A stretch of 64,000 nucleotides of DNA from Shewanella dokdonensis (GTDB taxonomy: Bacteria > Pseudomonadota > Gammaproteobacteria > Enterobacterales > Shewanellaceae), in assembly GCF_018394335.1 (NCBI RefSeq), contig NZ_CP074572.1, forward strand, positions 3,844,001 through 3,908,000. The letters are read 5' to 3'. Of the stretch, positions 22,315 through 29,753 are shown piece by piece. Both the position numbers and the translations under genes were made by a program. Within the stretch, counting starts at the first letter, position 1, and each line of letters starts with the position of its first letter. The notes beneath the pieces were generated by a model. The model saw nothing but the letters and a program-made list of their open reading frames with translations, was not told the origin of the DNA and made no database searches.

Positions 22315-22509
22315 ATGTGGTGGGCATTGTACTGCCTAGAGGCTAGCCCACTCAGGAGATCCATCATTAACGAGCTATTGAAACAGGTCGCTAAAGCGGC
22401 ACTACTGACCATTGTGCCAATCCTCATTCAGGCTTTCGCTGACCGCTATTTGTCAGAGGAAAAACCCTGGGCAAACGAAGGAAGTGATGACGATCAACAA
22501 TCTGATTAA
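22315..22509 (+). CDS. Small membrane-associated protein, start uncertain
   Basis: An open frame whose convincing part is INELLKQVAKAALL followed by a hydrophobic helix TIVPILIQAFADRYL and an acidic tail ending DDDQQSD. ATG 22315 has no ribosome site. A good CAGGAG lies at 22354-22359, just ahead of in-frame ATC and ATT codons near 22364-22369, so initiation at a non-AUG codon giving about 47 residues is possible. No family recognised. Confidence 0.4.
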   Translation: MWWALYCLEASPLRRSIINELLKQVAKAALLTIVPILIQAFADRYLSEEKPWANEGSDDDQQSD

Positions 22510-22646
22510 CACCTTGTTTGCAAAGTCAATAAACCAAGCTCATGTGACACAGCTAGACATGCCCGTTTACCCGTGTCACATGGGTTGTTTTGCACCTTTT
22601 GAAGGGCTCGGTCAGTGTACCTTGCCCTATTGAACAGGAGTAATAC

Positions 22647-23201
22647 ATGGCAGAAATCGGATATGCCCGAGTCTCGACCACGGGACAAAGCCTAGATGCC
22701 CAACTAAAGGCATTAATGTGCTGCGACAAAGTGTTCCAAGAAAAGGTAAGTGGTGCAAAGGATGACCGTCCGCAACTGCAACTCATGCTTGAGTTTGTAA
22801 GAGAGGGTGACATTGTGATTGTCACTAAGCTCGACAGGCTTGCTCGTAACACTCGCCACTTGTTGGAGATAGCTGAGTTCTTGGTCAAGAAACAGGTTTC
22901 ACTACAAATCCAGAATCTAGGCATAGATACAGCAACCCCTACAGGCAAGCTCATGCTGACTATGGTTGGTGCCATCGCAACATTTGAACGAGAGCTGATG
23001 TTAGAGCGGCAAGCGGAAGGGATAGCGCTCGCAAAACAGCGGGGAAAATATAAAGGACGAAAACCCACGGCAATCACTAAGGCGAAAGAAGCCGCCCCAT
23101 TGCTTGCGGAAGGTATGCCTAAGCCAGAAGTGGCTAAGAGACTGAATATCAGCTTGTCCAGCGTTCAACGGATAGCAAAACAATTAACATCTAAGGATTA
23201 G
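22647..23201 (+). CDS. Serine recombinase (resolvase/invertase family)
   Basis: 184 residues. N-terminal catalytic domain: GYARVSTTGQSLDAQ with the nucleophilic serine, DRLARNTRHLLE and ERELMLERQAEG with the catalytic arginines; C-terminal helix-turn-helix (KPEVAKRLNISLSSVQRIAKQ). Similar to Tn3-type resolvases and Pin-like invertases. Good ribosome site (CAGGAG). No invertible segment or res site is obvious nearby. A decayed homologue lies 1.2 kb downstream. Confidence 0.9.
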   Translation: MAEIGYARVSTTGQSLDAQLKALMCCDKVFQEKVSGAKDDRPQLQLMLEFVREGDIVIVTKLDRLARNTRHLLEIAEFLVKKQVSLQIQNLGIDTATPTGKLMLTMVGAIATFERELMLERQAEGIALAKQRGKYKGRKPTAITKAKEAAPLLAEGMPKPEVAKRLNISLSSVQRIAKQLTSKD

Positions 23202-23203
23202 TT

Positions 23204-23779
23204 ATGAACGAGAAAAGAAAGAAACAGCTAAAGACTTACTATGCGGTATTTGCTGGAATGTCGGGTATCAGCACGTTAGCTTTGTTGGCATGGTATCTAT
23301 ACGTCGGTGAAAGTGGGCGAATGATGGCGTTGAACCCTGTCGCAAGCACGATCTTATTCGGTTGGTCGAGTATCTTTGGGGTCATCATTATGGGTATGGC
23401 ACTCTTTTCCCCAATCGGTATGTGGAATATCTCCGTCAAACAGAAATGGCTTGAAGAAGGCACAGAGCAAAATCTAAGCCCACAACAAACAGAATACCGG
23501 AGCAAGAAGCATAAACTACAAACTATTCTTGCTAGTTATGCTGTCATAGGAGCCTACGGAATTATCAGTTTCATGGCTGTTTTGCACCTAAATAATACAA
23601 GTGGAACTGAGCTAATTGAGCGGCTCTCTGGCTCATTTCTAGGATGGGGAATATGTATCGCCACTATTGCTGGTGTCTGGGGATATCTCCATACGATGGA
23701 GCAACAGAAAGAGCTAGAAAGCAGCCGGAATATTTCACAAGAATCCTCACAGTCTGCTCAAGTAGATCTTGATAAATAA
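23204..23779 (+). CDS. Hypothetical membrane protein, about four helices
   Basis: 191 residues. Hydrophobic stretches at about 12-31, 49-69, 108-127 and 145-163, with a charged C-terminal tail (QQKELESSRNISQESSQ). It starts two bases after the resolvase stop codon, so it is co-transcribed, and is followed by a terminator. No recognised family. Membrane location is clear; function is not. Confidence 0.65.
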   Translation: MNEKRKKQLKTYYAVFAGMSGISTLALLAWYLYVGESGRMMALNPVASTILFGWSSIFGVIIMGMALFSPIGMWNISVKQKWLEEGTEQNLSPQQTEYRSKKHKLQTILASYAVIGAYGIISFMAVLHLNNTSGTELIERLSGSFLGWGICIATIAGVWGYLHTMEQQKELESSRNISQESSQSAQVDLDK

Positions 23780-23787
23780 TACCTAAG

Positions 23788-23814
23788 GCCATCAAGCAAA
23801 TTGATGGCTTTTTT
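23788..23814 (+). terminator. Terminator after the membrane protein gene
   Basis: GCCATC, loop AAGCAAATT, GATGGC followed by six T. Confidence 0.8.
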
Positions 23815-23831
23815 ATGGAAGGAACACCTAA

Positions 23832-24134
23832 ATGAGCAAACTCAATCGCTGGCTGCAATCGACCGCACTCACTATATCCCTTTGTTCCACCACAGCATTT
23901 GCAGAAGATGTTTCGCAACATCTGCAACGACTCTATATGTGGGAGGCCGTTGCAAATACCTGCATCAAAAAAGCCCCAAAAGAACTCGAACAAGACTGGA
24001 AATTCAGAGCAACACTGCTCTTTGTAGAGATAGGATTTTGGGAGAATAGCTTAACCAGCAAACTCCGTTATCAGGGAATGATACAGTGGGAAATTAAACA
24101 AGTCTTCCAATCAATCAAAGAGCCGGGGTATTGA
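23832..24134 (+). CDS. Small secreted protein with signal peptide
   Basis: 100 residues. A signal peptide at about 1-24 (hydrophobic TALTISLCSTTAFA, cleavage after AFA) leaves a mature helical protein of about 76 residues with one cysteine. The stop codon overlaps the next ATG (ATGA). No family recognised. By address it is periplasmic or exported. Confidence 0.6.
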   Translation: MSKLNRWLQSTALTISLCSTTAFAEDVSQHLQRLYMWEAVANTCIKKAPKELEQDWKFRATLLFVEIGFWENSLTSKLRYQGMIQWEIKQVFQSIKEPGY

Positions 24135-24271
24135 TGGCTCAAAGAACCGCTGATGACATGGAATGCAATGCTGACGATGCAGAATTAGTAAGACGTATCA
24201 TCCATGCAGATCCCTACGAGGAACAGGCGCTGGATGCCATAGAACAAGCTTCACATTATTTGTCAAAATGA
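24134..24271 (+). CDS. 45-residue acidic protein coupled to the secreted protein gene
   Basis: Begins MAQRTADDMECNADDAEL and ends SHYLSK. It overlaps the preceding stop by one base, so it is probably translationally coupled. Acidic, cytoplasmic, no motif. The two genes read as a small unit behind their own start, between a terminator and the decayed resolvase copy. Confidence 0.5.
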   Translation: MAQRTADDMECNADDAELVRRIIHADPYEEQALDAIEQASHYLSK

Positions 24272-24422
24272 TTTTTGTTGATATCGCTGCTCGTCATATT
24301 CAAAGTGAGGACTATGGAAATACCGAGAATGGATATCTACGGTTCTGGCTCAGTCCAGCATTCTCAGATTTTCAAGGTGTAATACTACTCAATTTATGTT
24401 GTTAGACAGATCTCCACAGTAG

Positions 24423-24781
24423 CTAAATCTCCTATACGAGTTTGTACGCGAGGATGATTCAGTCGTCGTCACCAAGTTAGACCGACTGGCAAGGAACACC
24501 CGCCACCTACTAGAAATTGCTGAGTTTCTAGCCACAAATCCAGATGATACCGGAACCCCTCAGCGAAACTCATGCTGACAATGGTAGGAGCTATTGTCAC
24601 ATTTGAGTGTGATTTAATGCTGGAGCGACAAACGGAAAGGATTGCAATCGCAAAGTCCAAAGACAAGTATAAAGTAAGGGTACCAACAGCGATGGCGAAG
24701 AACATACATAAAACGGGAATTGCAAAGCGGCTTGGAATATCGCGGTCAAGTGTTCAACGGATTTCATTAGGGAAACATTAG
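24423..24781 (+). pseudogene. Decayed serine recombinase, paralogue of the gene at 22647
   Basis: Matches the resolvase at 22647 in two frames: EFVREDDSVVVTKLDRL and ARNTRHLLEIAEFLA, then after a break LMLTMVGAIVTFECDLMLE and KRLGISRSSVQRISLGKH. The N-terminal catalytic serine region is missing, an internal segment is deleted near 24540, and conserved arginines are changed (FERELMLE has become FECDLMLE). Decay is therefore biological, unlike the single-base breaks elsewhere. Confidence 0.85.
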
Positions 24782-24888
24782 GATTGTTTCTGCTAGTTTG
24801 ATCAAAAACATGGAATACAAGCAAAAACTTATGTAACTTCCACTAAGTTACTAAATTTACTTATATACCTGCTTCAAGGAACGAAGGA

Positions 24889-26772
24889 ATGAGATCTAAA
24901 TTATTAAGTATTGTAGTGAAGAACATCGGGTGCATCGGGGATGACGGTGTGAAAGTCAAGCTTGACGATATTCTTTGCTTAGTTGGACCGAATAATTCAG
25001 GGAAAACCACTATTCTTCGAGCTTATGAGCTCGCTTTTACCCCTAGTTTATTCAAGATCACCGATGATCGATGTAATTGGTCCACTGCGGAACAACTTTC
25101 CGAAGTTATTCTTGATGTACACATTCCAGAAGGGATGGGAAATGTGGATGAAAAATGGAAAATTATTGAGGGTGAAAATAGAGTAGTAAGAAGCTCATGG
25201 GTTTGGGATGAATTTGGAAAGTCTATAAGAAGGACTTGGGACCCTCCGACAGGTGATTGGGCAGATGACGGTAAAGCTGGCGGAGCGGATAATGTATTTA
25301 AATCACGTTTACCAAAACCTATGCGTATTAAATCGCTAGATGATGCAGTAACAACTGAAGATATCCTGCTGACTCTCGCACTTAGTCCGCTGATTACACA
25401 GCTCAAGGCGTTAGAAAATGATAAAGAATCTCAGATATCTAAAGATAAAGCTGCCTTAGCTGCGACAGTAAACGCATTAGCAGTCCCCCATCAAGAACGG
25501 CTCTCAACGATTTCGCAGCAAATTCAGACGGGATTTCAAAGTATCTTTCCAGGTCTTGGCGTCAAACTCCATGTCTCAATGAACTCTCCAGAGTTAAGAC
25601 TCGAACAACTTTTGAAACAGGGTTCAGGTTTATTCGTTGATGAAGCTTCAGGACAATCTCGCATAGGTCAACAAGGCACAGGAGCTAGGCGGGCATTATT
25701 CTGGTCAATGTTACAAGTCCATAATGAGATTAGTAGAGAGATAGAGAAACGAGACGGTTTACTTAAGACTCTAAGGGATAAGCTTAAAAAAGAAACAAAG
25801 AAAAAGCCTCTAGGAGAAGAGGGAAAAGAATTAATTAACCAACAAATAGCGGCTCTTGAAAATGGGGGCTCTATTCCTGAAGATTCAGAAGACCCAGCAT
25901 TGCCTGGTTATATTCTACTAATGGATGAACCCGAGAACGCCTTACATCCAATGGCCGCCAGAGCAGCACAGATGCACCTCTACGAGCTAGGAAAGCATCC
26001 CGACTGGCAAGTATTAATAACAACACATTCACCATATTTTATTAATCCTCTTGAGGACCATACGACCATTGCTCGTATGCAGCGTTCAGTCGATGGTAAA
26101 TCACTAACTCCAAGGCTATATGTTTCAGATGAGGCTAGCTTTTCATCTGTAGAAAAGGAAAATTTACAGGCACTTCAACTTACAGACGTTGGTTTTGCAG
26201 AAATTTTCTTCGGAAGCTACCCGATAGTTGTCGAAGGAGACACTGAGCATGCAGCTTTTATTTCAGCAATAGTGAAAACTCAACATGAACTTTCCGGAAA
26301 GGTAAGTATCATTCGTGCCCGCGGTAAAGCGGTTCTTGTGCCTCTTATAAAGATGTTACGTCATTTCAAGACAAACTTTGGAATCGTGCATGATATTGAC
26401 TGGCCTTACACCAAAGATGGGGCTGACAATGGGATGTGGTCAATCAATATGGATATCCGCGATCAAATTATAAAGTGTAGAGAGCAACACTTATCTGTAT
26501 ATCACCGCTGGAGTATTCCTGATTTTGAACGTTTTCTAGGTGGCGAAAAACTTGGGAAAGATAAGCCATACGAGGCATTTAAGCGTTTGAATGGAGATTC
26601 CGGCTTAACTGACAGAGTACAAAAGCTTATTTCATGCCTGTTTGAAGGCGATCTCTATGACCCTGCTGGATATGACACAGATGAGAAGTTTAGTGAGCAA
26701 ATCTTAGCGCAGTTAAAAGAGTGGGCGAAAGTAAATGGTGAGCAAGATAATCCACGTCTTAGTGGAGCATAA
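24889..26772 (+). CDS. OLD-family ATPase with TOPRIM nuclease domain
   Basis: 627 residues. An SMC/ABC-type ATPase has Walker A GPNNSGKT at 33-40, a signature-like GQQGTGARRALFWSMLQV near 263-280, and Walker B YILLMDEPENALHP near 341-354 followed by the H-loop TTHSPYF. The C-terminal TOPRIM domain has VVEGDTEHAAF near 447 and HDID near 502, the metal-binding acidic residues of OLD nucleases. A charged coiled segment lies near 285-325. Ribosome site AAGGAACGAAGG. OLD proteins act in phage defence (P2 Old, GajA). The usual Gabija partner, a UvrD-like helicase, is absent; the next gene is a predicted nuclease instead. Confidence 0.85.
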   Translation: MRSKLLSIVVKNIGCIGDDGVKVKLDDILCLVGPNNSGKTTILRAYELAFTPSLFKITDDRCNWSTAEQLSEVILDVHIPEGMGNVDEKWKIIEGENRVVRSSWVWDEFGKSIRRTWDPPTGDWADDGKAGGADNVFKSRLPKPMRIKSLDDAVTTEDILLTLALSPLITQLKALENDKESQISKDKAALAATVNALAVPHQERLSTISQQIQTGFQSIFPGLGVKLHVSMNSPELRLEQLLKQGSGLFVDEASGQSRIGQQGTGARRALFWSMLQVHNEISREIEKRDGLLKTLRDKLKKETKKKPLGEEGKELINQQIAALENGGSIPEDSEDPALPGYILLMDEPENALHPMAARAAQMHLYELGKHPDWQVLITTHSPYFINPLEDHTTIARMQRSVDGKSLTPRLYVSDEASFSSVEKENLQALQLTDVGFAEIFFGSYPIVVEGDTEHAAFISAIVKTQHELSGKVSIIRARGKAVLVPLIKMLRHFKTNFGIVHDIDWPYTKDGADNGMWSINMDIRDQIIKCREQHLSVYHRWSIPDFERFLGGEKLGKDKPYEAFKRLNGDSGLTDRVQKLISCLFEGDLYDPAGYDTDEKFSEQILAQLKEWAKVNGEQDNPRLSGA

Positions 26773-26901
26773 ATTTTGTCTAGTCGCGCGAACATAAAGA
26801 AATGGTAGGTGATAACATATTAACAATTGCTCGCTAACAAGTACTAGGATTGGTTTCGGCGAGGAGAGGCTAGCCATTAATTATTACAAAGGGATGTACT
26901 C

Positions 26902-27948
26902 ATGAATGAAGAATTTGACTCATCTAGTTTGGCAAAAAAATACGAGTCCAAGTTGCAAAAAAATGAGATCGAAATAGTTAAGAAACTACTAATTGCGACG
27001 CGAAGCGTTTTCCTAAAGCAGATCTTTTTGTTGTTAAGAACTCTGAAAATGGGAATCCTGTATTGCGTTTCGGTGCACTAGGGGATAAGAAAAATCGTGT
27101 AGTTCTATCTGTAAGCTCGCCTAATAGTCAAGGGAAGAAAAGGCCTATAGTCTCTTGGGGTGGCCAAGGAACAACAACCCCAAAGCGAAGAACTCTAGAA
27201 TCCATAAGCTTAAAGGTATTAAAAACGTATTCGGTACAAAAGGAACTAAGGGCATTACGTTAGCGGATATTGATGTTGATTCAATTGAGCGTTATGTCGA
27301 TTTTTTGAAATGTCACAATGATCAGTTCTTGCAGAAATGTTTTGATGGGGCTTCTACCTGTTCCTTATCTTTTAGTGATTCACTTGGAGTTAGCGAAATT
27401 GGGGAAGGTAAAACCAGATCTGATGACTCATCAACAGCGACGACTTCAAAACGGAGACTTAGTGGAGAGGAAGTCGAAGCGTGGTTAGAGGAAAAATCCG
27501 AACTTCAAACACCATTAATGAACTATCTGGACGATGTCCTAAGTAGTTATGATGTTTCCAAAGAGAAAAAACTAACGTAGGGTCAATGGACTTGTTTTTA
27601 AGCCCTAAACCCCAATGCGAGAAAAATCCCTTTGTAGTTATAGAGCTAAAGGCGATTAAGCCCGAGGCTAGTGAAAATGGTGGAAATCGGACTAAAGTGA
27701 GACAATCTTACGGTCAGCTTCTCGACTATTCAGTGAATCTGCGTACTCCTACAGATTTCAATAATATTGAACGTTGGTTGGTTATCAAGCATATCCCTGA
27801 TGATTGTAGGAATTTGTTAGAAAAGCTGACTCAGTTAGATTCCAATTTTTCGGTTTGGACTTACAATGAAAGGGACAAAATGCCACTTGTTCTAAAGTTG
27901 GGACGCTCTAAGTCCTCAGGCTTGCTTTCTGGTGGTACAAAACCGTAG
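26902..27948 (+). CDS. Predicted PD-(D/E)XK nuclease partner of the OLD-family gene (three apparent frameshifts)
   Basis: The reading frame must be rebuilt across breaks near 26999, 27180 and 27565, giving about 348 residues from ATG 26902 (site AAGGGA). The N-terminal 200 residues are of unknown type (ADLFVVKNSENGNPVLRFGA, then KGIKNVFGTKGTKGITLADI). The C-terminal part carries nuclease motifs: SMDLFLSP (D), FVVIELKAIKP (ELK) and, downstream, QLLDY, a QxxxY motif as in RecB-type nucleases. I do not recognise a named family. It follows the OLD gene by 129 bases on the same strand and ends the island cargo. Confidence 0.65.
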
Positions 27949-28015
27949 TACAATAGCTAAAAATTAAGGTGCATAACCTACTGAATTCTAAAAGGTTCAT
28001 AAAATTTAGCACGAT

Positions 28016-28047
28016 TCGAGGGTTCGACTCCCTCCTTCACCGCCATA
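28016..28047 (+). repeat. attR of the island
   Basis: A 32-bp copy of the tRNA-Ser 3' end, identical to 6588-6619. Beyond it lies the original downstream sequence of the tRNA gene, including a weak terminator-like GGGG...CCCGTTTTGCTTTT at about 28057-28093. Confidence 0.9.
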
Positions 28048-28089
28048 ATTAATAGACGGGGATCAGTAACTTACTGGTTCCCGTTTTGC

Positions 28090-28111
28090 TTTTGGGACCA
28101 TTTTGGGACCA
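28090..28111 (+). repeat. Tandem 11-bp direct repeat just outside attR
   Basis: TTTTGGGACCA occurs twice without a gap. Short tandem repeats next to an attachment site resemble integrase arm-type sites. The position outside the right att suggests a trace of an older insertion at the same tRNA. Function inferred only. Confidence 0.6.
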
Positions 28112-28171
28112 AATTACCGTTTATATGTCCTTCTGTGTCCCTATCAAATCCGAGCATTCCTGAACCTTGAG

Positions 28172-28213
28172 CCGCACTTATTCATAAGTGCGGTGCCGCA
28201 CAATTACGCGGCA
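28172..28213. repeat. Two adjacent hairpins
   Basis: The first is a perfect stem CCGCACTTA / TAAGTGCGG with loop TTCA (28172-28193). The second is TGCCGC / GCGGCA with an 8-base loop (28194-28213). There is no U tract, so it is not a standard terminator. It lies 36 bases past the stop codon of the leftward gene at 28249 and could stabilise that mRNA's 3' end or be a REP-like element. Confidence 0.6.
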
Positions 28214-28248
28214 CGATATCATGTTGTCTAGCTTGACTCTAAAGCCCC

Positions 28249-28533
28249 TTACAGGAGTTTTTGCAACAGACGAAGCGCTGCTTTGGCAAACGCCTCCGAG
28301 CCGTTGACAATACGGTTAATTTTATCCTGTTCACTCGTTGCATCATTGACGATCTTCATCAAGTCAACACAGGATTTGAGGTCAGTTGTGTCGGGGAAAA
28401 GGGCTTTAACTTCCGCGTCCTTGAGTGATGTAAGCGATGAAAGTTGCGAGGCAAGCTTATCATTGGTCTCAATGACGCTGTCATCGATCGCTTGTTTTAC
28501 CTCATCACTAAATGTGTCCCAGTCGATAGGCAT
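28249..28533 (-). CDS. Hypothetical protein, 94 residues
   Basis: Cytoplasmic and helical, with no cysteine-rich or membrane features. Begins MPIDWDTFSDEVKQAIDDSV. It lies 11 bases after the lipoprotein gene on the same strand, so the two form an operon. No family recognised; the pairing suggests a joint role with the lipoprotein. Confidence 0.6.
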   Translation of the reverse strand: MPIDWDTFSDEVKQAIDDSVIETNDKLASQLSSLTSLKDAEVKALFPDTTDLKSCVDLMKIVNDATSEQDKINRIVNGSEAFAKAALRLLQKLL

Positions 28534-28544
28534 GGTATGCTCCT

Positions 28545-29201
28545 TTAGAATTTGCCTTTTAGGGCGTTGATTTCATCCATAAATTCAGTGGCTTTGGCTT
28601 CATACTTGCTCGCATCATCCGCATACTGTGTTAATTTCGCCACAGCCGCATCGACTTTATTTAAATAATCAGCATATTTACCATCATCCCCCGTGATCAT
28701 CTTCAGGTAACGATTACGATTTTCTGTTATTTGAGACGCTGATGTGAGGAAGGAAGTAATAGTGTTATTGATTGCATATGCCTGCGTGTATTCAGCATCT
28801 AATGCACTGAGCAGTTTGCTTTCCAGCTCATTGACCGGCTTGAGTAGCTGCTGACGCTGCTGATTGAGAGCTTCCTGCACTTGAGGCGCCACATGTAATA
28901 AAAATTTGAGTCTATCGGCCTTATTGTTTTCTGACACGATAGTATCCCATGCCTTAGCGATCGCGGGTTTACTGAAAAAAGTATTCGCAAACTCAGGAAG
29001 CCATTGTTCGTGCATGAAGATATCGATTTGTTCGCGCTTGTTGTTGAAGAATTGCTGTAATAACGCCTTGTGACTGGCTTCTAACACTTGCAGATGGTTG
29101 CCAAGTTCGATGGAAAGCTCTGGCGCTTCTGGTGGCGTATTGGTACAGCCGGCGACCGCCAATACAAGCGTCGAGACAATAAAAAATCCCTTTATATTCA
29201 T
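28545..29201 (-). CDS. Predicted lipoprotein, 218 residues
   Basis: Signal peptide with lipobox LAVAGC, cleaved before Cys19, then TNTPPEAPEL; residue 2 after Cys is T, so outer-membrane sorting is likely. The mature part is almost all helical, with coiled-coil character. No enzyme motif seen and no family recognised. First gene of a two-gene operon. Confidence 0.7.
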   Translation of the reverse strand: MNIKGFFIVSTLVLAVAGCTNTPPEAPELSIELGNHLQVLEASHKALLQQFFNNKREQIDIFMHEQWLPEFANTFFSKPAIAKAWDTIVSENNKADRLKFLLHVAPQVQEALNQQRQQLLKPVNELESKLLSALDAEYTQAYAINNTITSFLTSASQITENRNRYLKMITGDDGKYADYLNKVDAAVAKLTQYADDASKYEAKATEFMDEINALKGKF

Positions 29202-29434
29202 AATATTCCTTTATTATTTCAATAGATGGTTGAACCTTTCAGTAAGCCGTATAACAGAAACACTGATATGTGTTAACCACAGGTGATTTCTGCCAAGATT
29301 ACAATTTTAGTAAACACTGTGAATTTTGCATGTTAATGATATGCGAACAAGAAGGGCGGGTAACAACGCCGTTATCTTAGATAAACAGGGATATGCGCTG
29401 ATGCTATGATTGTCACGATGGAAGAGGAATGACT

Positions 29435-29511
29435 TGGTACACCCGAGTGGACTCGAACCACCGACCCCTACCATGTCAAGGTAGTGCTCTAACCAGCTGA
29501 GCTACGGGTGT
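29435..29511 (-). tRNA. tRNA-Val (anticodon GAC), copy 1
   Basis: 77 bases with encoded CCA. Acceptor stem ACACCCG/CGGGTGT; anticodon loop TTGACAT gives GAC. The body closely matches E. coli tRNA-Val GAC. This copy is downstream of copy 2 in the direction of transcription. Confidence 0.93.
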
Positions 29512-29529
29512 ATTGAAGATTGTGCAAAT

Positions 29530-29606
29530 TGGTACACCCGAGTGGACTCGAACCACCGACCCCTACCATGTCAAGGTAATGCTCTAACCAGCTGAGCTAC
29601 GGGTGT
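29530..29606 (-). tRNA. tRNA-Val (anticodon GAC), copy 2
   Basis: Same as copy 1 except for one base: the first anticodon-stem pair is U-G here and C-G in copy 1. 18 bases separate the copies, and both are probably cut from one transcript. Confidence 0.93.
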
Positions 29607-29753
29607 ACACTAGATTGCCAGATGCCATGCATCAGACGGACGCTATATTAAAGTCCAGCAACGGATTCTGGCAAGTGAAAAAACGTTTTTTGTCATCGGA
29701 TGGTGATTTGCTGTGCAACTTTCACTATTTGTCTAAATTAATCTAATAAAACG

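Larger units (their letters stand above)
6588..28047 (+). mobile_element. Genomic island in tRNA-Ser with integrase, P4-like primase and defence genes
   Basis: A 32-bp direct repeat (6588-6619 and 28016-28047) matching the tRNA-Ser 3' end bounds 21.4 kb. A tyrosine integrase sits next to the left copy, reading away from the tRNA, the standard layout of tRNA-borne islands and P4-like satellites. Inside are a primase-helicase, type I restriction-modification, two toxin-antitoxin-like loci, RadC, DUF2787, a serine resolvase and an OLD-family gene. No capsid, tail or conjugation genes are seen, so it is probably a non-autonomous or satellite-type integrative element. The two ends are certain; the mode of transfer is inference. 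Confidence 0.9.

Noticed and set aside
24889..27948. Gabija system
   Set aside because: The OLD-type gene fits GajA loosely, but the partner shows no helicase motifs; its ELK and QxxxY motifs indicate a nuclease.
6588..28047. Complete tailed prophage
   Set aside because: No terminase, portal, capsid or tail genes; integrase plus primase alone fits a satellite or island.
28057..28093. Strong terminator after attR
   Set aside because: The stem has mismatches and the T tract is interrupted; mentioned only as a weak candidate in the attR entry.
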